Origin: JAAZFF01 sp964405775
GTDB lineage: Bacteria > Verrucomicrobiota > Kiritimatiellia > RFP12 > UBA3636
DNA: 13,870 nt
Direction of reading: 5' to 3'
Assembly (NCBI GenBank): GCA_964405775.1
Contig: CAYOPG010000060.1
Span: 1 to 13,870 of the forward strand
Made by a program: the position numbers and the translations under genes. Shown piece by piece: positions 1-7,802 of this stretch (position 1 is its first letter; every line of letters starts with the position of its first letter). The notes beneath the pieces are model-generated. The model was given only the letters and a program-made list of their open reading frames with translations. It was not told the DNA's origin and searched no databases.

Positions 1-48
1 CTGTTTTTTTACGTCTATTTCCCGGTATTCTCTTGCGATGCCGCTCAT
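1..48 (-). CDS. Partial 5' end of an unidentified gene (cut by the window edge)
   Basis: An ATG at 48-46 on the minus strand opens a frame that stays open for 16 codons to the window edge (reads MSGIAREYREIDVKKQ). It lies 42 bases downstream of the stop of the large membrane-protein gene on the same strand. A GGA-containing purine stretch about nine bases before the ATG could be a ribosome binding site. The position suggests a second gene of the same transcript. Sixteen residues are too few to identify a family, and a chance open frame of this length is possible. I assign no function. Confidence 0.4.
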   Translation of the reverse strand, partial: MSGIAREYREIDVKKQ

Positions 49-90
49 ATTACAATTCCGAAATTAAAGCCAATGGAACAACGCCCGCGA

Positions 91-2274
91 TCACCCGGGC
101 ATTATGGTGTACTTGACCGGGACGGGAGTTCCGAACCAGAAGAAGTAGATGAAGTCGATTAACAAAGTCATACCAACCATCACAAGTTCGCCGACGATGA
201 CTCCTACAAAGAGTGGCTTCATTTTGTTGTATACCCCGCCACCGCCGAATTTTACGACGAGTGTCTTTATGAACCACCCAAGCAAAAACGACCCCCACGT
301 GCCTGATATGGGATAAGTGCTAACCATAAGGAACAGAATGGGATGCAAAGGAAATTTTGTGAAACGGAAACGGAGCATCGTGCACACCAGAACAGCGGCC
401 GCCCCGTAGAAGAAATACCGTGTGTCAATTGGAGACCCGTCTATAAGCTTGAGTCGCTGCAGAGGGCTTGCGGCCTCGCTCGCCTTAAGAACGCCCACTG
501 CGTCCATTGTGCTCATATGCATGGCAGCCTGATTGAGGTATTGTTGCGGAATGGTCACCGCGGCCCAGCCATCGGATGTGGATTTGTAGTTGTAAAGCGA
601 ATAAGTAGAGCTAAGAAACGCAACCACCAGTGCAACTACCACAGCCGCAACCACTATATAGAAAACACGCTTGAGCTTCAGCCCTGCATCGTCAGAGAGC
701 TTAATACCGGTTGCCACATACGGCATAAGCGACTCTCTAGGATCTTGCGCAAGTATGCCAGTGCTCCAAAGCGAGAAAGTCATTGGTTTGGGTCCAAATG
801 CGGCCGGCCCCAGAAGCTTGAGCAGGATCGGGGCTGGCTCCCAGTTGCATTGAACGAAGGGGATTCCGCTTTCGCAGACTATTCTTGAGATCACCAGATA
901 CAGGATCATAAGCATGAGGCTGTAGAAAATGGCGATTACCCACGATTGGCACATCCATGAGAGCACAATCGTAAAACCGATGAAAGACAGGATCAGCACC
1001 CGAGCCGCGAGCACGGAAACGTCGTCGCCCCAGTCGTGCTCGTCGCCGTCTTCCCGGTTTTTCTTCTTTCGCTTGATACCGATTGCTCTCCCTAGTACGC
1101 TCAGATAATAATGGCGTCCTGTATAGAATAGCACTATCGCAAACCCCACGTACGCGCCTGCGCGACTGGTTATGATGCTTGACGATTGCAGTGCAGTACC
1201 AGTCCCCAGAAAGTAGAACGAGCCGAAAATGGCCAACAGGATCGGGGCGAGTCCCAGTGTAAGACTTACCTCTGAACTTACAAAAAACGAAAGACCCACG
1301 ATTGTAAAATATATTGTCTGCGTGTTCAGGCACCAAACGTCCGGCACATTGCGCAAAATAGGGATCTTCGTTGTCACAGGCAATGTCCACCTCTTGAAGT
1401 CTGGCATTGACTCCGCGATTGAAGGGACAGAGCTTGGATATCTTATAGCCAGATACTCAATTAGCAGAAGCAAGAATACGGGGACGAAGCCCCACCAGAA
1501 AAGACGATTCTTGAAAATATCCGGCACCCCTCGCCCGCCGCTTCCTTTCATATCGCAAAAATTGCTGGCCACTTGAGCCACAGGGTAGCTAAGTTGTTCG
1601 TGAACGGCCCACTGCCTGTGTAGCAGGAACTGCAGCGAAATCATCGCCAGTACCATCAGAAGGATAAGTGGGCCCCATATCATTAACGGAGGCACCCAAG
1701 CATCCAGAGGCAGTTCCCAGAGAGGGGTGGTCTCCGACCCACGCGCAAGTCCTGTGAAAAAATCGGTGTAAACCCGCCTGTATTCGGCCTCCGGAACAGA
1801 CCCAACTCCCTTGCCCAACCACGGTGCAGGGAAAAGCTCCGGGCGAAGATGTTCAGAGAGCAAATCGTATTTCTGCCAGTCGGCATGCTTGCTTAGGAAA
1901 TACCAGGGCTGCATCAGCATGCGATGGAAATAACGGAACAACCCCGAAGTAGGCGGGAAACACGCCACAAGCGTCACAACCATTACTAGGATAAGCTCGC
2001 GCGACGATATCGACATTGCCCGACGCACCCTGCCACCAGCTTTGAAAAGCCTGTCCAGCAAGCCCCATAGACCATTCCAGCCCAGACCAAGAATGATAAA
2101 GTAAGAAAAAGCGCCAGCGGGTATGTGGTTGCCGATCATCAGAGTACCTCCAAGCACCTGATCGTGATAACCAGCCAGCCCGGACATCAGAAGGACGCCC
2201 AAAGTCCCGAATAAGAGGGAACGCCAGGTCAATACCCTTCCCTGTTCACATCCCGAAGGCATTGCACTTTCCAT
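91..2274 (-). CDS. Polytopic membrane protein, DUF6785/DUF6784 family
   Basis: This 727-residue protein has roughly 12-14 hydrophobic membrane segments. They start with one at about residues 15-32 and one at 53-72, and end with a cluster in the last 110 residues. A charged Lys/Arg/Asp/Glu-rich cytoplasmic-type loop lies near the middle (KRKKKNREDGDEHD). The C-terminal block (a Leu-His-Pro-Ile segment, a Trp-Gly-Ser-Phe turn, a Trp-Phe-Ile-Lys helix, then a Gly-Gly-Gly-Gly-Val-Tyr loop and a Gly-Val-Ile-Val-Gly-Glu helix) matches what I recall of the DUF6785 family, which is common in Planctomycetota and Lentisphaerota and has no established function. A transport role is plausible but inferred. 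The ATG start has a GAGG ten bases upstream. It is divergent from the YfhO-like gene and is followed by a possible second gene at the window edge. The family call is fairly sure; the function is unknown. Confidence 0.85.
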   Translation of the reverse strand: MESAMPSGCEQGRVLTWRSLLFGTLGVLLMSGLAGYHDQVLGGTLMIGNHIPAGAFSYFIILGLGWNGLWGLLDRLFKAGGRVRRAMSISSRELILVMVVTLVACFPPTSGLFRYFHRMLMQPWYFLSKHADWQKYDLLSEHLRPELFPAPWLGKGVGSVPEAEYRRVYTDFFTGLARGSETTPLWELPLDAWVPPLMIWGPLILLMVLAMISLQFLLHRQWAVHEQLSYPVAQVASNFCDMKGSGGRGVPDIFKNRLFWWGFVPVFLLLLIEYLAIRYPSSVPSIAESMPDFKRWTLPVTTKIPILRNVPDVWCLNTQTIYFTIVGLSFFVSSEVSLTLGLAPILLAIFGSFYFLGTGTALQSSSIITSRAGAYVGFAIVLFYTGRHYYLSVLGRAIGIKRKKKNREDGDEHDWGDDVSVLAARVLILSFIGFTIVLSWMCQSWVIAIFYSLMLMILYLVISRIVCESGIPFVQCNWEPAPILLKLLGPAAFGPKPMTFSLWSTGILAQDPRESLMPYVATGIKLSDDAGLKLKRVFYIVVAAVVVALVVAFLSSTYSLYNYKSTSDGWAAVTIPQQYLNQAAMHMSTMDAVGVLKASEAASPLQRLKLIDGSPIDTRYFFYGAAAVLVCTMLRFRFTKFPLHPILFLMVSTYPISGTWGSFLLGWFIKTLVVKFGGGGVYNKMKPLFVGVIVGELVMVGMTLLIDFIYFFWFGTPVPVKYTIMPG

Positions 2275-2309
2275 GTCAAAATAACCTCAAACGTACTATG
2301 AAAAAACAG

Positions 2310-2319
2310 TCAGGCCTGA
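2310..2319. repeat. 10-bp perfect palindrome in the leader of the DUF6785 gene
   Basis: TCAGGCCTGA at 2310-2319 is a perfect palindrome, extended imperfectly by a GT on the left and an AC on the right. It lies within the predicted untranslated leader, about 40 bases before the ATG. It could be a protein-binding site or a small hairpin. The length is modest and chance is a real alternative. Apart from this, the tandem repeat and the two candidate promoters, I see nothing in 2275-2597. Confidence 0.25.
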
Positions 2320-2365
2320 ACGCTAAAAACCGTTAGGAATAAACCTGAAAAGAAGAAAGGCTCTC

Positions 2366-2394
2366 ATGTTACATCTTCCCACAGGAGATTTCAA
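2366..2394 (-). promoter_or_regulatory. Candidate sigma-70 promoter for the DUF6785 gene
   Basis: On the minus strand, a TTGAAA -35 box (2394-2389) is separated by exactly 17 bases from a TAACAT -10 box (2371-2366). Matches to consensus are five of six and four of six. Transcription would start near 2359, leaving a leader of about 85 bases before the ATG at 2274. Found by eye in an AT-rich region, so a chance match is possible. Confidence 0.4.
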
Positions 2395-2444
2395 GCTGCA
2401 ATTTTCAATGTTTTTTTGGATTAAACCATTGACTTTCAACAAGA

Positions 2445-2484
2445 TGCATACAAAATTAGGCACGTGCATACAAATGTAGGCAGT
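2445..2484. repeat. Two imperfect tandem copies of a 20-bp repeat, candidate operator
   Basis: The units at 2445-2464 and 2465-2484 both begin TGCATACAAA and share a TAGGCA block seven bases later; 16 of 20 positions agree. The 20-bp period is close to two helical turns, so both copies would face the same side of the DNA. The junction contains an 8-bp palindrome GCACGTGC (2460-2467). The pair lies between the two candidate divergent promoters, about 50 bp upstream of the minus-strand -35 box and about 43 bp upstream of the plus-strand one. This fits a shared activator or repressor site; the regulator is unknown. Confidence 0.5.
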
Positions 2485-2527
2485 GCTTGTGGTCTTAATC
2501 ACAACGATTTTCCACTCGATTCCTGAT

Positions 2528-2556
2528 TTGTAAAACCAACGCTCTTCTGCTAGACT
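2528..2556 (+). promoter_or_regulatory. Candidate promoter for the YfhO-like gene
   Basis: TTGTAA (2528-2533), a 17-base spacer and TAGACT (2551-2556), with a TG one base before the -10 box as in extended -10 promoters. The predicted start is near 2563, giving a leader of about 35 bases. No Shine-Dalgarno sequence is visible in that leader. The match to consensus is moderate. Confidence 0.35.
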
Positions 2557-2597
2557 TGGGCAGATTAGCAGATCCCATAATAATAACATAAACCCAA

Positions 2598-5186
2598 ATG
2601 AAACTAAAACGCTTTTGGCCTGTCGTTCTTTTTTTTACTGCATTCATTGTGAGCGCTGTGGTCTTCATAGAAGTGCTCCCCTATTATTCTGAAATGCAGG
2701 CGCCCGACGCCGCACCGTCATTCGGGATAACAAGCTTGTTGAGACGCATGCTGCCATGGATGAACGGGACAGCCACTATTGTTACACACGACGATTTTCT
2801 CAAGGTGCTGCCCCCTCCGGCATACCATGAACTTAGCTTCATCCTCTCGACAGCTTTGCTCGCCCTCTCCATGGGCGCTTATCTCCACACCATCGGGTTG
2901 CCCGCCGCTGCCTGCTTTGCGGGCGGAATGGCTATGGCATTTTCGGGATACCATTTCACCCTTTTCAATGCAGGTCACCGCGGCTATTTCATAATGATGC
3001 CAAACGTCGTGCTGATGTTCGCCCTATTCGAAAGAGCGCTAACGCGGCCGAGGTGGTTCCATTTCGCCCTGCTGGCAATCTGTGCTCTGGTTGGAATCGC
3101 AGTCCAGCCAGACGTCTTCCTGATGGTTATGATGCTTCTGGCATCTTATGCACTCTTCCGCCTGATACAGACAACACGCCGACTCGGTTTAAAAAAATAC
3201 GCCGCTACCTATTGGAGGAAACACCTCTTTGGCATCGCCGTCATGACCGCAGTATTCGTCGTACTCGGCTACCGGACTGTGCAAAATGTGTTCAACGTGG
3301 CACTGGCGGGGCGCGAAAAGCAGATAGAAAGCTTAACACAGAGTGTTGCACCCTCCGGCGGCACCCCGTCTGCGACTGCAGCCAAAACCCCGGCTCAGGT
3401 GAAAGAAGAAAAGGAGGCACAATGGATCTTCGCTACAAATTGGAGCCTGCCGCCAGAAGACATGGCGGAGTTTTTCGCCCCTTGCATTCGTGGACTGGAC
3501 TCATTTAACCGCGACCTGCCGTACTGGGGGCGAATCGGGCAGACATTAGGCTGGGATGATACTAAACAGGGCCTTCCAAACTATCGTCAGCATACCATAT
3601 ATCTTGGCGCAACTCAGTGCGCACTCGCACTGTTCGCACTTATAGTGGCCATTACGCTCGCCTCCCGAAAACGCGGGAACGGCGCACCGGACGCTGAACA
3701 TCCCGAAGATCCCGCCGATGAAAATTCACTGGGAATCACCTTTTTCTGGGGCGCGGTAGCCGTCATATCCGTTCTTCTGGCGCTCGGCCGCTATGCGCCT
3801 CTCTATCGTCTTTTCTACGCCTTGCCGTTCATGGACAAAATCCGGGGACCGCTGAAATTCGTCCATCTGACAGAAATTGCCGTATCCGTCCTATTCGCTA
3901 TCGGTATAGCCAGACTCCTTAAACAACCGATACCCGGAACCGAAAAGCGCCTAAAACTTGCAGGCAAATTTACGATGCTTCTATGTATTGCCGGAGCCGT
4001 GGGGAGTATAATTTCAGCTTTTACATTTGAACCGGCAGCGCACAGTCAACTTTGGACTCTGCTGGGATTGCCTGCTGGTCAGCCGCAGGAAAACCTCGCA
4101 AAACTCTACACTGGCGGTTTCATGCGCAGCGCTTGGATTTTAGCAATCACAGCAGCCGCAATCGGGATGGTGTCTTTTGCCGCCAAAGACAAGCGACGCT
4201 TCACTTCGTATGCCGTCGTGGCACTTCTCTGCGCTACGGTGATTCTCGATATGGCCAATGTAGGGAGACGTTTCGTGGTACCCATCGACAAAACTTACGC
4301 CCATGCCAAAAGCCCTGCCTACGATGCAATCACTGGAGGTGCTGCGCCTGACGGCCTCACGCTGTCTTACTTGCGGCTTACAGGACAACCCGTCACCTAC
4401 CCATTCATAGAAACGCTGGGCGCCGCGGGAGTGGGTTCAATGGACCCACTCCCCGGCGAGGGGCCTGACTCATGGCGCGTCAAGGCGTTTGTGGCGCTTA
4501 ACAAAGACCAAAACTCCGTAATTAAGCACTGGAAACTATGGGGTGCGGCGGCTATATTCATGCAGCCCCAAATGGCCATGGGATTGCCAAAAGACGTTGG
4601 AACTGTAACGGGTGCATACGACTTAGATGGCGCTCTTCGCCTAACCGCGCCGCGTGACCCTCGGCAGCCTATGGCGGTAGCCGTAAAGCCTGCCGGCATG
4701 GTACCGCCGGTTGCGGTATACTACGGATGGCGCGCAGCTCAGGACGCCGATTCGGCTATTGACGTCATCGCAGAACCTGGATTCGATATGGACAAACAGA
4801 TCGTTGTCACCGGCAAGGGAATAGAGGATTTTCCGACCGACCGGATTTACACGCCGGGCAAGTGGGTCAAGGCTCCTTCGGAATCCAAAGGTAATTACGC
4901 CATCGCCCAAGCTGTCTCAGACGAGCCGGGCATGCTGCTAATCCGGGAAAACCTAATGCGTCCCATGCCCCTCATCGCAACTGTGAACGGCAAAGAAGCC
5001 CCGCTATACAAAGCAAACGGAATTTTTCTATGCGTCCCGGTAGATTCCGGAGAATCAGAAGTGATCCTTCGCCCTTACATCTCTTGGATTGGCATAATCT
5101 GGAACACGGCGGCAATTTGCTTTGTAATCATAGCGCTCGCCGCCTTCGCGCGTTCAGAGGCCTCTCGTAAGGATGCTGAAGTATAA
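2598..5186 (+). CDS. YfhO-like large membrane protein
   Basis: This 862-residue protein begins with a membrane segment (residues about 8-25). A polar loop with a His-Asp-Asp motif (64-66) follows, then many hydrophobic helices through about residue 530, a soluble extracytoplasmic region, and a final membrane helix (about 832-855). The layout resembles the YfhO family (GT-C-like membrane proteins linked to cell-envelope glycosylation). Family-like features are the Gly-His-containing loop after the second helix (126-127), the pre-helix segment Phe-Met-Asp-Lys-Ile-Arg-Gly-Pro (about 414-421), and the C-terminal sandwich-like region carrying a Val-Asn-Gly-Lys turn near residue 799. Two insertions are rich in Ala, Pro and charged residues (about 248-273 and 357-376). 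It is divergently transcribed from the DUF6785 gene and convergent with the FtsB-like gene. The ATG follows an AT-rich leader without a clear ribosome binding site. Family call likely; substrate unknown. Confidence 0.72.
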   Translation: MKLKRFWPVVLFFTAFIVSAVVFIEVLPYYSEMQAPDAAPSFGITSLLRRMLPWMNGTATIVTHDDFLKVLPPPAYHELSFILSTALLALSMGAYLHTIGLPAAACFAGGMAMAFSGYHFTLFNAGHRGYFIMMPNVVLMFALFERALTRPRWFHFALLAICALVGIAVQPDVFLMVMMLLASYALFRLIQTTRRLGLKKYAATYWRKHLFGIAVMTAVFVVLGYRTVQNVFNVALAGREKQIESLTQSVAPSGGTPSATAAKTPAQVKEEKEAQWIFATNWSLPPEDMAEFFAPCIRGLDSFNRDLPYWGRIGQTLGWDDTKQGLPNYRQHTIYLGATQCALALFALIVAITLASRKRGNGAPDAEHPEDPADENSLGITFFWGAVAVISVLLALGRYAPLYRLFYALPFMDKIRGPLKFVHLTEIAVSVLFAIGIARLLKQPIPGTEKRLKLAGKFTMLLCIAGAVGSIISAFTFEPAAHSQLWTLLGLPAGQPQENLAKLYTGGFMRSAWILAITAAAIGMVSFAAKDKRRFTSYAVVALLCATVILDMANVGRRFVVPIDKTYAHAKSPAYDAITGGAAPDGLTLSYLRLTGQPVTYPFIETLGAAGVGSMDPLPGEGPDSWRVKAFVALNKDQNSVIKHWKLWGAAAIFMQPQMAMGLPKDVGTVTGAYDLDGALRLTAPRDPRQPMAVAVKPAGMVPPVAVYYGWRAAQDADSAIDVIAEPGFDMDKQIVVTGKGIEDFPTDRIYTPGKWVKAPSESKGNYAIAQAVSDEPGMLLIRENLMRPMPLIATVNGKEAPLYKANGIFLCVPVDSGESEVILRPYISWIGIIWNTAAICFVIIALAAFARSEASRKDAEV

Positions 5187-5227
5187 TAACTTTCAAAACA
5201 GCAGATCCCGCGAAAGAGTCGCAGACA

Positions 5228-5575
5228 CTAACGCGTTTTTAACGCCTGGTTTGTGATTATGTTCCCCAAAGAGCCTGACGGATTGTCGAAATTAAACACA
5301 TATTTGACATCGGCCGGAACAAAGGTGTAACCCTCGCGACGTGCTACCAACACAGCGTACTCGGGGTCGTTTGAGAAATTCTCTTGCTTGCGGCGCGCCT
5401 CAGATATCTCGTTCATGTAGTACTCATTATCCAGCTTCAGCAAGTCACGCTCGCTCACAAGCCGTGAGCGCTCCTTGACAAGGGGCGTGAACAACTTAAC
5501 AACAGCAACTGCCGCTACAAGACCCAGAATCGAGAACAGGGCGATCTTGAAGGGTTTAAGTAATGAAGATTCCAC
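5228..5575 (-). CDS. Small bitopic coiled-coil protein, FtsB/DivIC-like
   Basis: This 115-residue protein has a short cytoplasmic N-terminus, one hydrophobic helix (about 12-27), then a charged heptad-like helix (about 31-65) and a short C-terminal tail. The tail carries a Tyr-Ala-Val-Leu-Val-Ala-Arg-Arg-Glu-Gly-Tyr segment resembling the region of FtsB/DivIC proteins just after the coiled coil. Those proteins act in the divisome and help recruit and activate septal peptidoglycan synthesis. The size and topology fit, but the family is very divergent, so the call rests on architecture. The chosen start is GTG at 5575-5573; no in-frame ATG precedes the membrane helix, and the ribosome binding site is poor. 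A 17-codon upstream frame overlaps this start. The gene lies just downstream of tRNA-Tyr on the same strand, with no clear terminator between them. Confidence 0.6.
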   Translation of the reverse strand: MESSLLKPFKIALFSILGLVAAVAVVKLFTPLVKERSRLVSERDLLKLDNEYYMNEISEARRKQENFSNDPEYAVLVARREGYTFVPADVKYVFNFDNPSGSLGNIITNQALKTR

Positions 5576-5609
5576 TTTTACATATATCCGCAGCGCGCCG
5601 CGGCTTCAT
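5556..5609 (-). other. Possible 17-codon upstream open reading frame overlapping the FtsB-like start
   Basis: An AGGA sequence lies seven bases before an ATG at 5609-5607. The frame (reads MKPRRAADICKSGIFIT, then TAA at 5558-5556) runs past the GTG start of the FtsB-like gene in another frame. Its start signal is better than that of the gene it overlaps, so it might couple translation by re-initiation. It may equally be chance. Confidence 0.2.
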
Positions 5610-5626
5610 TGCGTTTCCTGTGAAAA

Positions 5627-5711
5627 TGGTGGTGGGTCAACGATTCGAACGTTGGAAGGCATTGCCAGCAGATTTACAGTCTGCCCCCGTTGGCCACTTG
5701 GGTAACCCACC
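5627..5711 (-). tRNA. tRNA-Tyr (anticodon GTA)
   Basis: The minus strand folds as a class II tRNA. The seven-base acceptor stem is GGTGGGT (5711-5705) paired with ACCCACC (5637-5631), followed by discriminator A (5630) and an encoded CCA (5629-5627). The anticodon loop reads CTGTAAA, giving GTA for tyrosine. The long variable arm and the GTTCGAA-type T loop fit bacterial tRNA-Tyr. A strong promoter precedes it. No U-rich terminator is evident right after the CCA, so transcription may run into the FtsB-like gene. Confidence 0.97.
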
Positions 5712-5731
5712 TATGCGTTGAAGGAGTCGAA

Positions 5732-5760
5732 AATATGCCATTTTCTGGCCGGGAAGTCAA
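5732..5760 (-). promoter_or_regulatory. Sigma-70 promoter of tRNA-Tyr
   Basis: On the minus strand, TTGACT (5760-5755, five of six matches), a 17-base spacer and CATATT (5737-5732, four of six). It starts 20 bases upstream of the tRNA 5' end. The position, spacing and strong -35 box make this a convincing promoter that separates the tRNA from the efflux operon upstream. Confidence 0.65.
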
Positions 5761-5807
5761 CCCATAAATTTTTTCAAATCGCGAACCGCGGAACTGCGTG
5801 TTTTGAC

Positions 5808-7082
5808 TTACTCGTGCCTGAGCGCCTCTATTGGATCGAGTTTGGAAGCCCGAATTGCGGGGTATATTCCGAAAACGATCCCGACGGTAACGCTGATTCC
5901 AAGTGCCAGTACGATGCTGGGGATAGTTACGATGGTCGGCATGCCAGCGAACATGGTCACGAGCCACGGAATCATCACGCCTACGAAAATGCCGATCAGG
6001 CCGCCGCCGAGCGAGAGCACAAGCGTCTCGATCAGGAACTGCGACACTATCTGGTTGCGGTGCGCGCCTATTGCCCGGCGGATTCCGATTTCGCGAGTTC
6101 TTTCCGTCACAGTAGCGAGCATTATGTTCATAATGCCGATACCGCCTACCAGCAAGCTTATGCCCGCAATCGAACCAAGCACGATTGAAAACGTTCGCTG
6201 TGTCGCCTCTGCCTGACGCAACAACGCAAGAGGTACGCTTAGGGAGTAATCACGTTTCTTGTGGTACAACTCCAGCAGACGCTCTATGGCGGCCGCGGTG
6301 CCCTCGACATTTCGCTCTTCATCAACGTATACGATTATCTGGTGGAGCTCAACCATCTCACGGATGTTAGTGCCTTGCTTGCGCTGAAAGAAGACATCTC
6401 CGTAATGCTCTTTCGCTGTGCTGAGCGGTATGTAAACGTCAATCATCTGGTCAGGCGTCTGCATCGATCCATCCGTTGAAGTTTCGCTCTTAACTATGCC
6501 TACCACTTCATAAGTGTTGCCTCCGATGCGGATGCCAGTTCCGATGGCAGTCGCTGTGGCTAACAGCCGACGGGCTCCATATTCTGTCAAAACCGCCACG
6601 GAAGCCACATCTTTGATATCGCGCTTTGAGAGTACCCGCCCCGCGATCACATCGCGTTCCACTAGCTCAAACCATTCCTCTGTTGTGCCAACGACACGCA
6701 AGTCAAGCTCCTGCTTGCCGTAACGTGCCGGTTGTTGCATTGATTTTACGGGAACAACGGCCTTGACAGTGGGAATAGTGCTTGAGATACGATCTGCGTC
6801 TTCGTACAGCAGACCGTATATGCTCATCCTCACGTTGTCCTGGGTCGAGGCAGACTCTTCGGTGGCCTTCTGAGCCGTTATTATTATGTTGCGGCTGCCT
6901 AACTTGCGGATCTGGTCCATAGCCTCGGCGCTTGCCCCCTCGCCTATAGCGAGCATGGCGATGACGCTGCCCACGCCGAAAACAAGCCCCAACATCGTCA
7001 GCAGTGAGCGCAGTTTATGTAGCATCAGGTTTTTGAGACCGAGCTTGAAATCGCGGTTTAGTCTGGAACGGGAAAATTTCAA
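5808..7082 (-). CDS. MacB-type ABC transporter permease
   Basis: This 424-residue protein has the MacB/FtsX fold. An N-terminal membrane helix (about 26-46) is followed by a long extracytoplasmic domain (about 50-295) and three C-terminal membrane helices (about 300-322, 350-378, 390-412). The coupling motif after the second helix, Glu-Arg-Thr-Arg-Glu-Ile-Gly-Ile-Arg-Arg-Ala-Ile-Gly-Ala, is the family hallmark that contacts the ATPase. The protein should act as a dimer that transmits ATP hydrolysis to the periplasm rather than passing substrate through the membrane. The ATPase is encoded separately, as in many Gram-negative MacB-like systems outside Enterobacteria. The start is a TTG at 7082-7080, four bases after the ATPase stop; a GGAG spanning the ATPase end lies six bases before it, which supports this start and translational coupling. 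It is the last gene of the efflux operon. Substrate unknown. Confidence 0.93.
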   Translation of the reverse strand: MKFSRSRLNRDFKLGLKNLMLHKLRSLLTMLGLVFGVGSVIAMLAIGEGASAEAMDQIRKLGSRNIIITAQKATEESASTQDNVRMSIYGLLYEDADRISSTIPTVKAVVPVKSMQQPARYGKQELDLRVVGTTEEWFELVERDVIAGRVLSKRDIKDVASVAVLTEYGARRLLATATAIGTGIRIGGNTYEVVGIVKSETSTDGSMQTPDQMIDVYIPLSTAKEHYGDVFFQRKQGTNIREMVELHQIIVYVDEERNVEGTAAAIERLLELYHKKRDYSLSVPLALLRQAEATQRTFSIVLGSIAGISLLVGGIGIMNIMLATVTERTREIGIRRAIGAHRNQIVSQFLIETLVLSLGGGLIGIFVGVMIPWLVTMFAGMPTIVTIPSIVLALGISVTVGIVFGIYPAIRASKLDPIEALRHE

Positions 7083-7086
7083 AATA

Positions 7087-7782
7087 TCACTCCATCTGGT
7101 CTATACGGCCGTCCTTCATGACGATCCGATGCTGCGCGTAATCTGCGATGCTCGCCTCGTGCGTGACCATGATGACGGTTTTACCGAGCTTGTTCATGCC
7201 CACCAACATTTCCATTATTTCAATGCTGGTCTGACTGTCAAGGTTGCCGGTCGGCTCGTCCGCCAGCAGCAACACGGGGTCGGTGGCAAGCGCTCGAGCG
7301 ATGGCCACTCTCTGCTGCTGGCCGCCCGAGAGCTCCGAAGGCTTGTGCCGCAATCGGTGTTCAAGCCCCACCACAGACGCAAAACGCGCGGCAATCTCCT
7401 CGCTTCTGCCTTCGTCCACCCCTTGGTAGTAAAGCGGCAGAGCGATATTCTCGGACACTGTCAGTTGCGGGATAAGATTGAAGCTCTGAAATATAAACCC
7501 TATGTATTTGAGCCGCATCTCGCTGAGTGAATCATCGTCGAGCGCGCTCACATCATGCCCGTCCAGAAAATACGATCCGGACGTCGGTCTGTCCAGACAC
7601 CCGAGAATGTTGAGCATGGTGCTTTTTCCCGAACCGCTGGCGCCCATTATCGCCCAAAAGCTTCCTTTCTCAAAACGGGCGGTGACGCCGTCGAGAGCCC
7701 TCACTTCCTCGTCGCCCATTTTGTAGATCTTATACAAATTTTCGAAGATTACGGGGTATTCGGCTTTGTCGTTATTCCGCAT
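7087..7782 (-). CDS. ABC transporter ATPase, MacB/LolD class
   Basis: The nucleotide-binding subunit of the MacB-like pump, 231 residues from the chosen ATG (7782-7780). All ABC motifs are intact: Walker A GASGSGKST (47-55), Q-loop glutamine in FIFQSFN (Gln 99), signature LSGGQQQR (151-158), Walker B LLLADEP with catalytic Glu 176, D-loop GNLDS, and switch His 208 in VTHE. The extra glutamine after the signature and the GNLDS loop are typical of the MacB/LolD group. The start was chosen because an AAGGGAG lies 11 bases upstream and the length then fits the family. A GTG at 7806-7804 that overlaps the fusion-protein stop (GTGA) would add eight residues and would suggest tight coupling. The next gene, the permease, begins four bases after the stop. 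Confidence 0.95.
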   Translation of the reverse strand: MRNNDKAEYPVIFENLYKIYKMGDEEVRALDGVTARFEKGSFWAIMGASGSGKSTMLNILGCLDRPTSGSYFLDGHDVSALDDDSLSEMRLKYIGFIFQSFNLIPQLTVSENIALPLYYQGVDEGRSEEIAARFASVVGLEHRLRHKPSELSGGQQQRVAIARALATDPVLLLADEPTGNLDSQTSIEIMEMLVGMNKLGKTVIMVTHEASIADYAQHRIVMKDGRIDQME

Positions 7783-7802
7783 CAAACTGCCATCTCCCTT
7801 CT

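Noticed and set aside
83..100. GC-rich hairpin (GCCCG/CGGGC) at the end of the DUF6785 gene as a terminator
   Set aside because: The short stem overlaps the stop codon and is not followed by a T tract on the minus strand. A gene probably continues downstream.
343..888. A 181-codon plus-strand open frame opposite the DUF6785 gene
   Set aside because: It lies wholly antisense to a coherent membrane protein, has a composition rich in His, Arg and Cys with no recognisable domain, and has no ribosome binding site. It is a shadow frame.
737..1390. A 217-codon minus-strand frame inside the DUF6785 gene
   Set aside because: It is a same-strand frame overlap with an Arg-rich, low-quality translation. 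The main frame is hydrophobic and continuous, so there is no reason to suspect a frameshift.
2629..2636. T8 tract near the start of the YfhO-like gene as a frameshift or phase-variation site
   Set aside because: The frame continues normally into a good membrane protein. A single eight-base tract in an AT-rich gene start is weak evidence for phase variation.
6886..7530. A 214-codon plus-strand open frame opposite the permease and ATPase genes
   Set aside because: It spans the junction of two well-supported minus-strand genes and shows no family resemblance.
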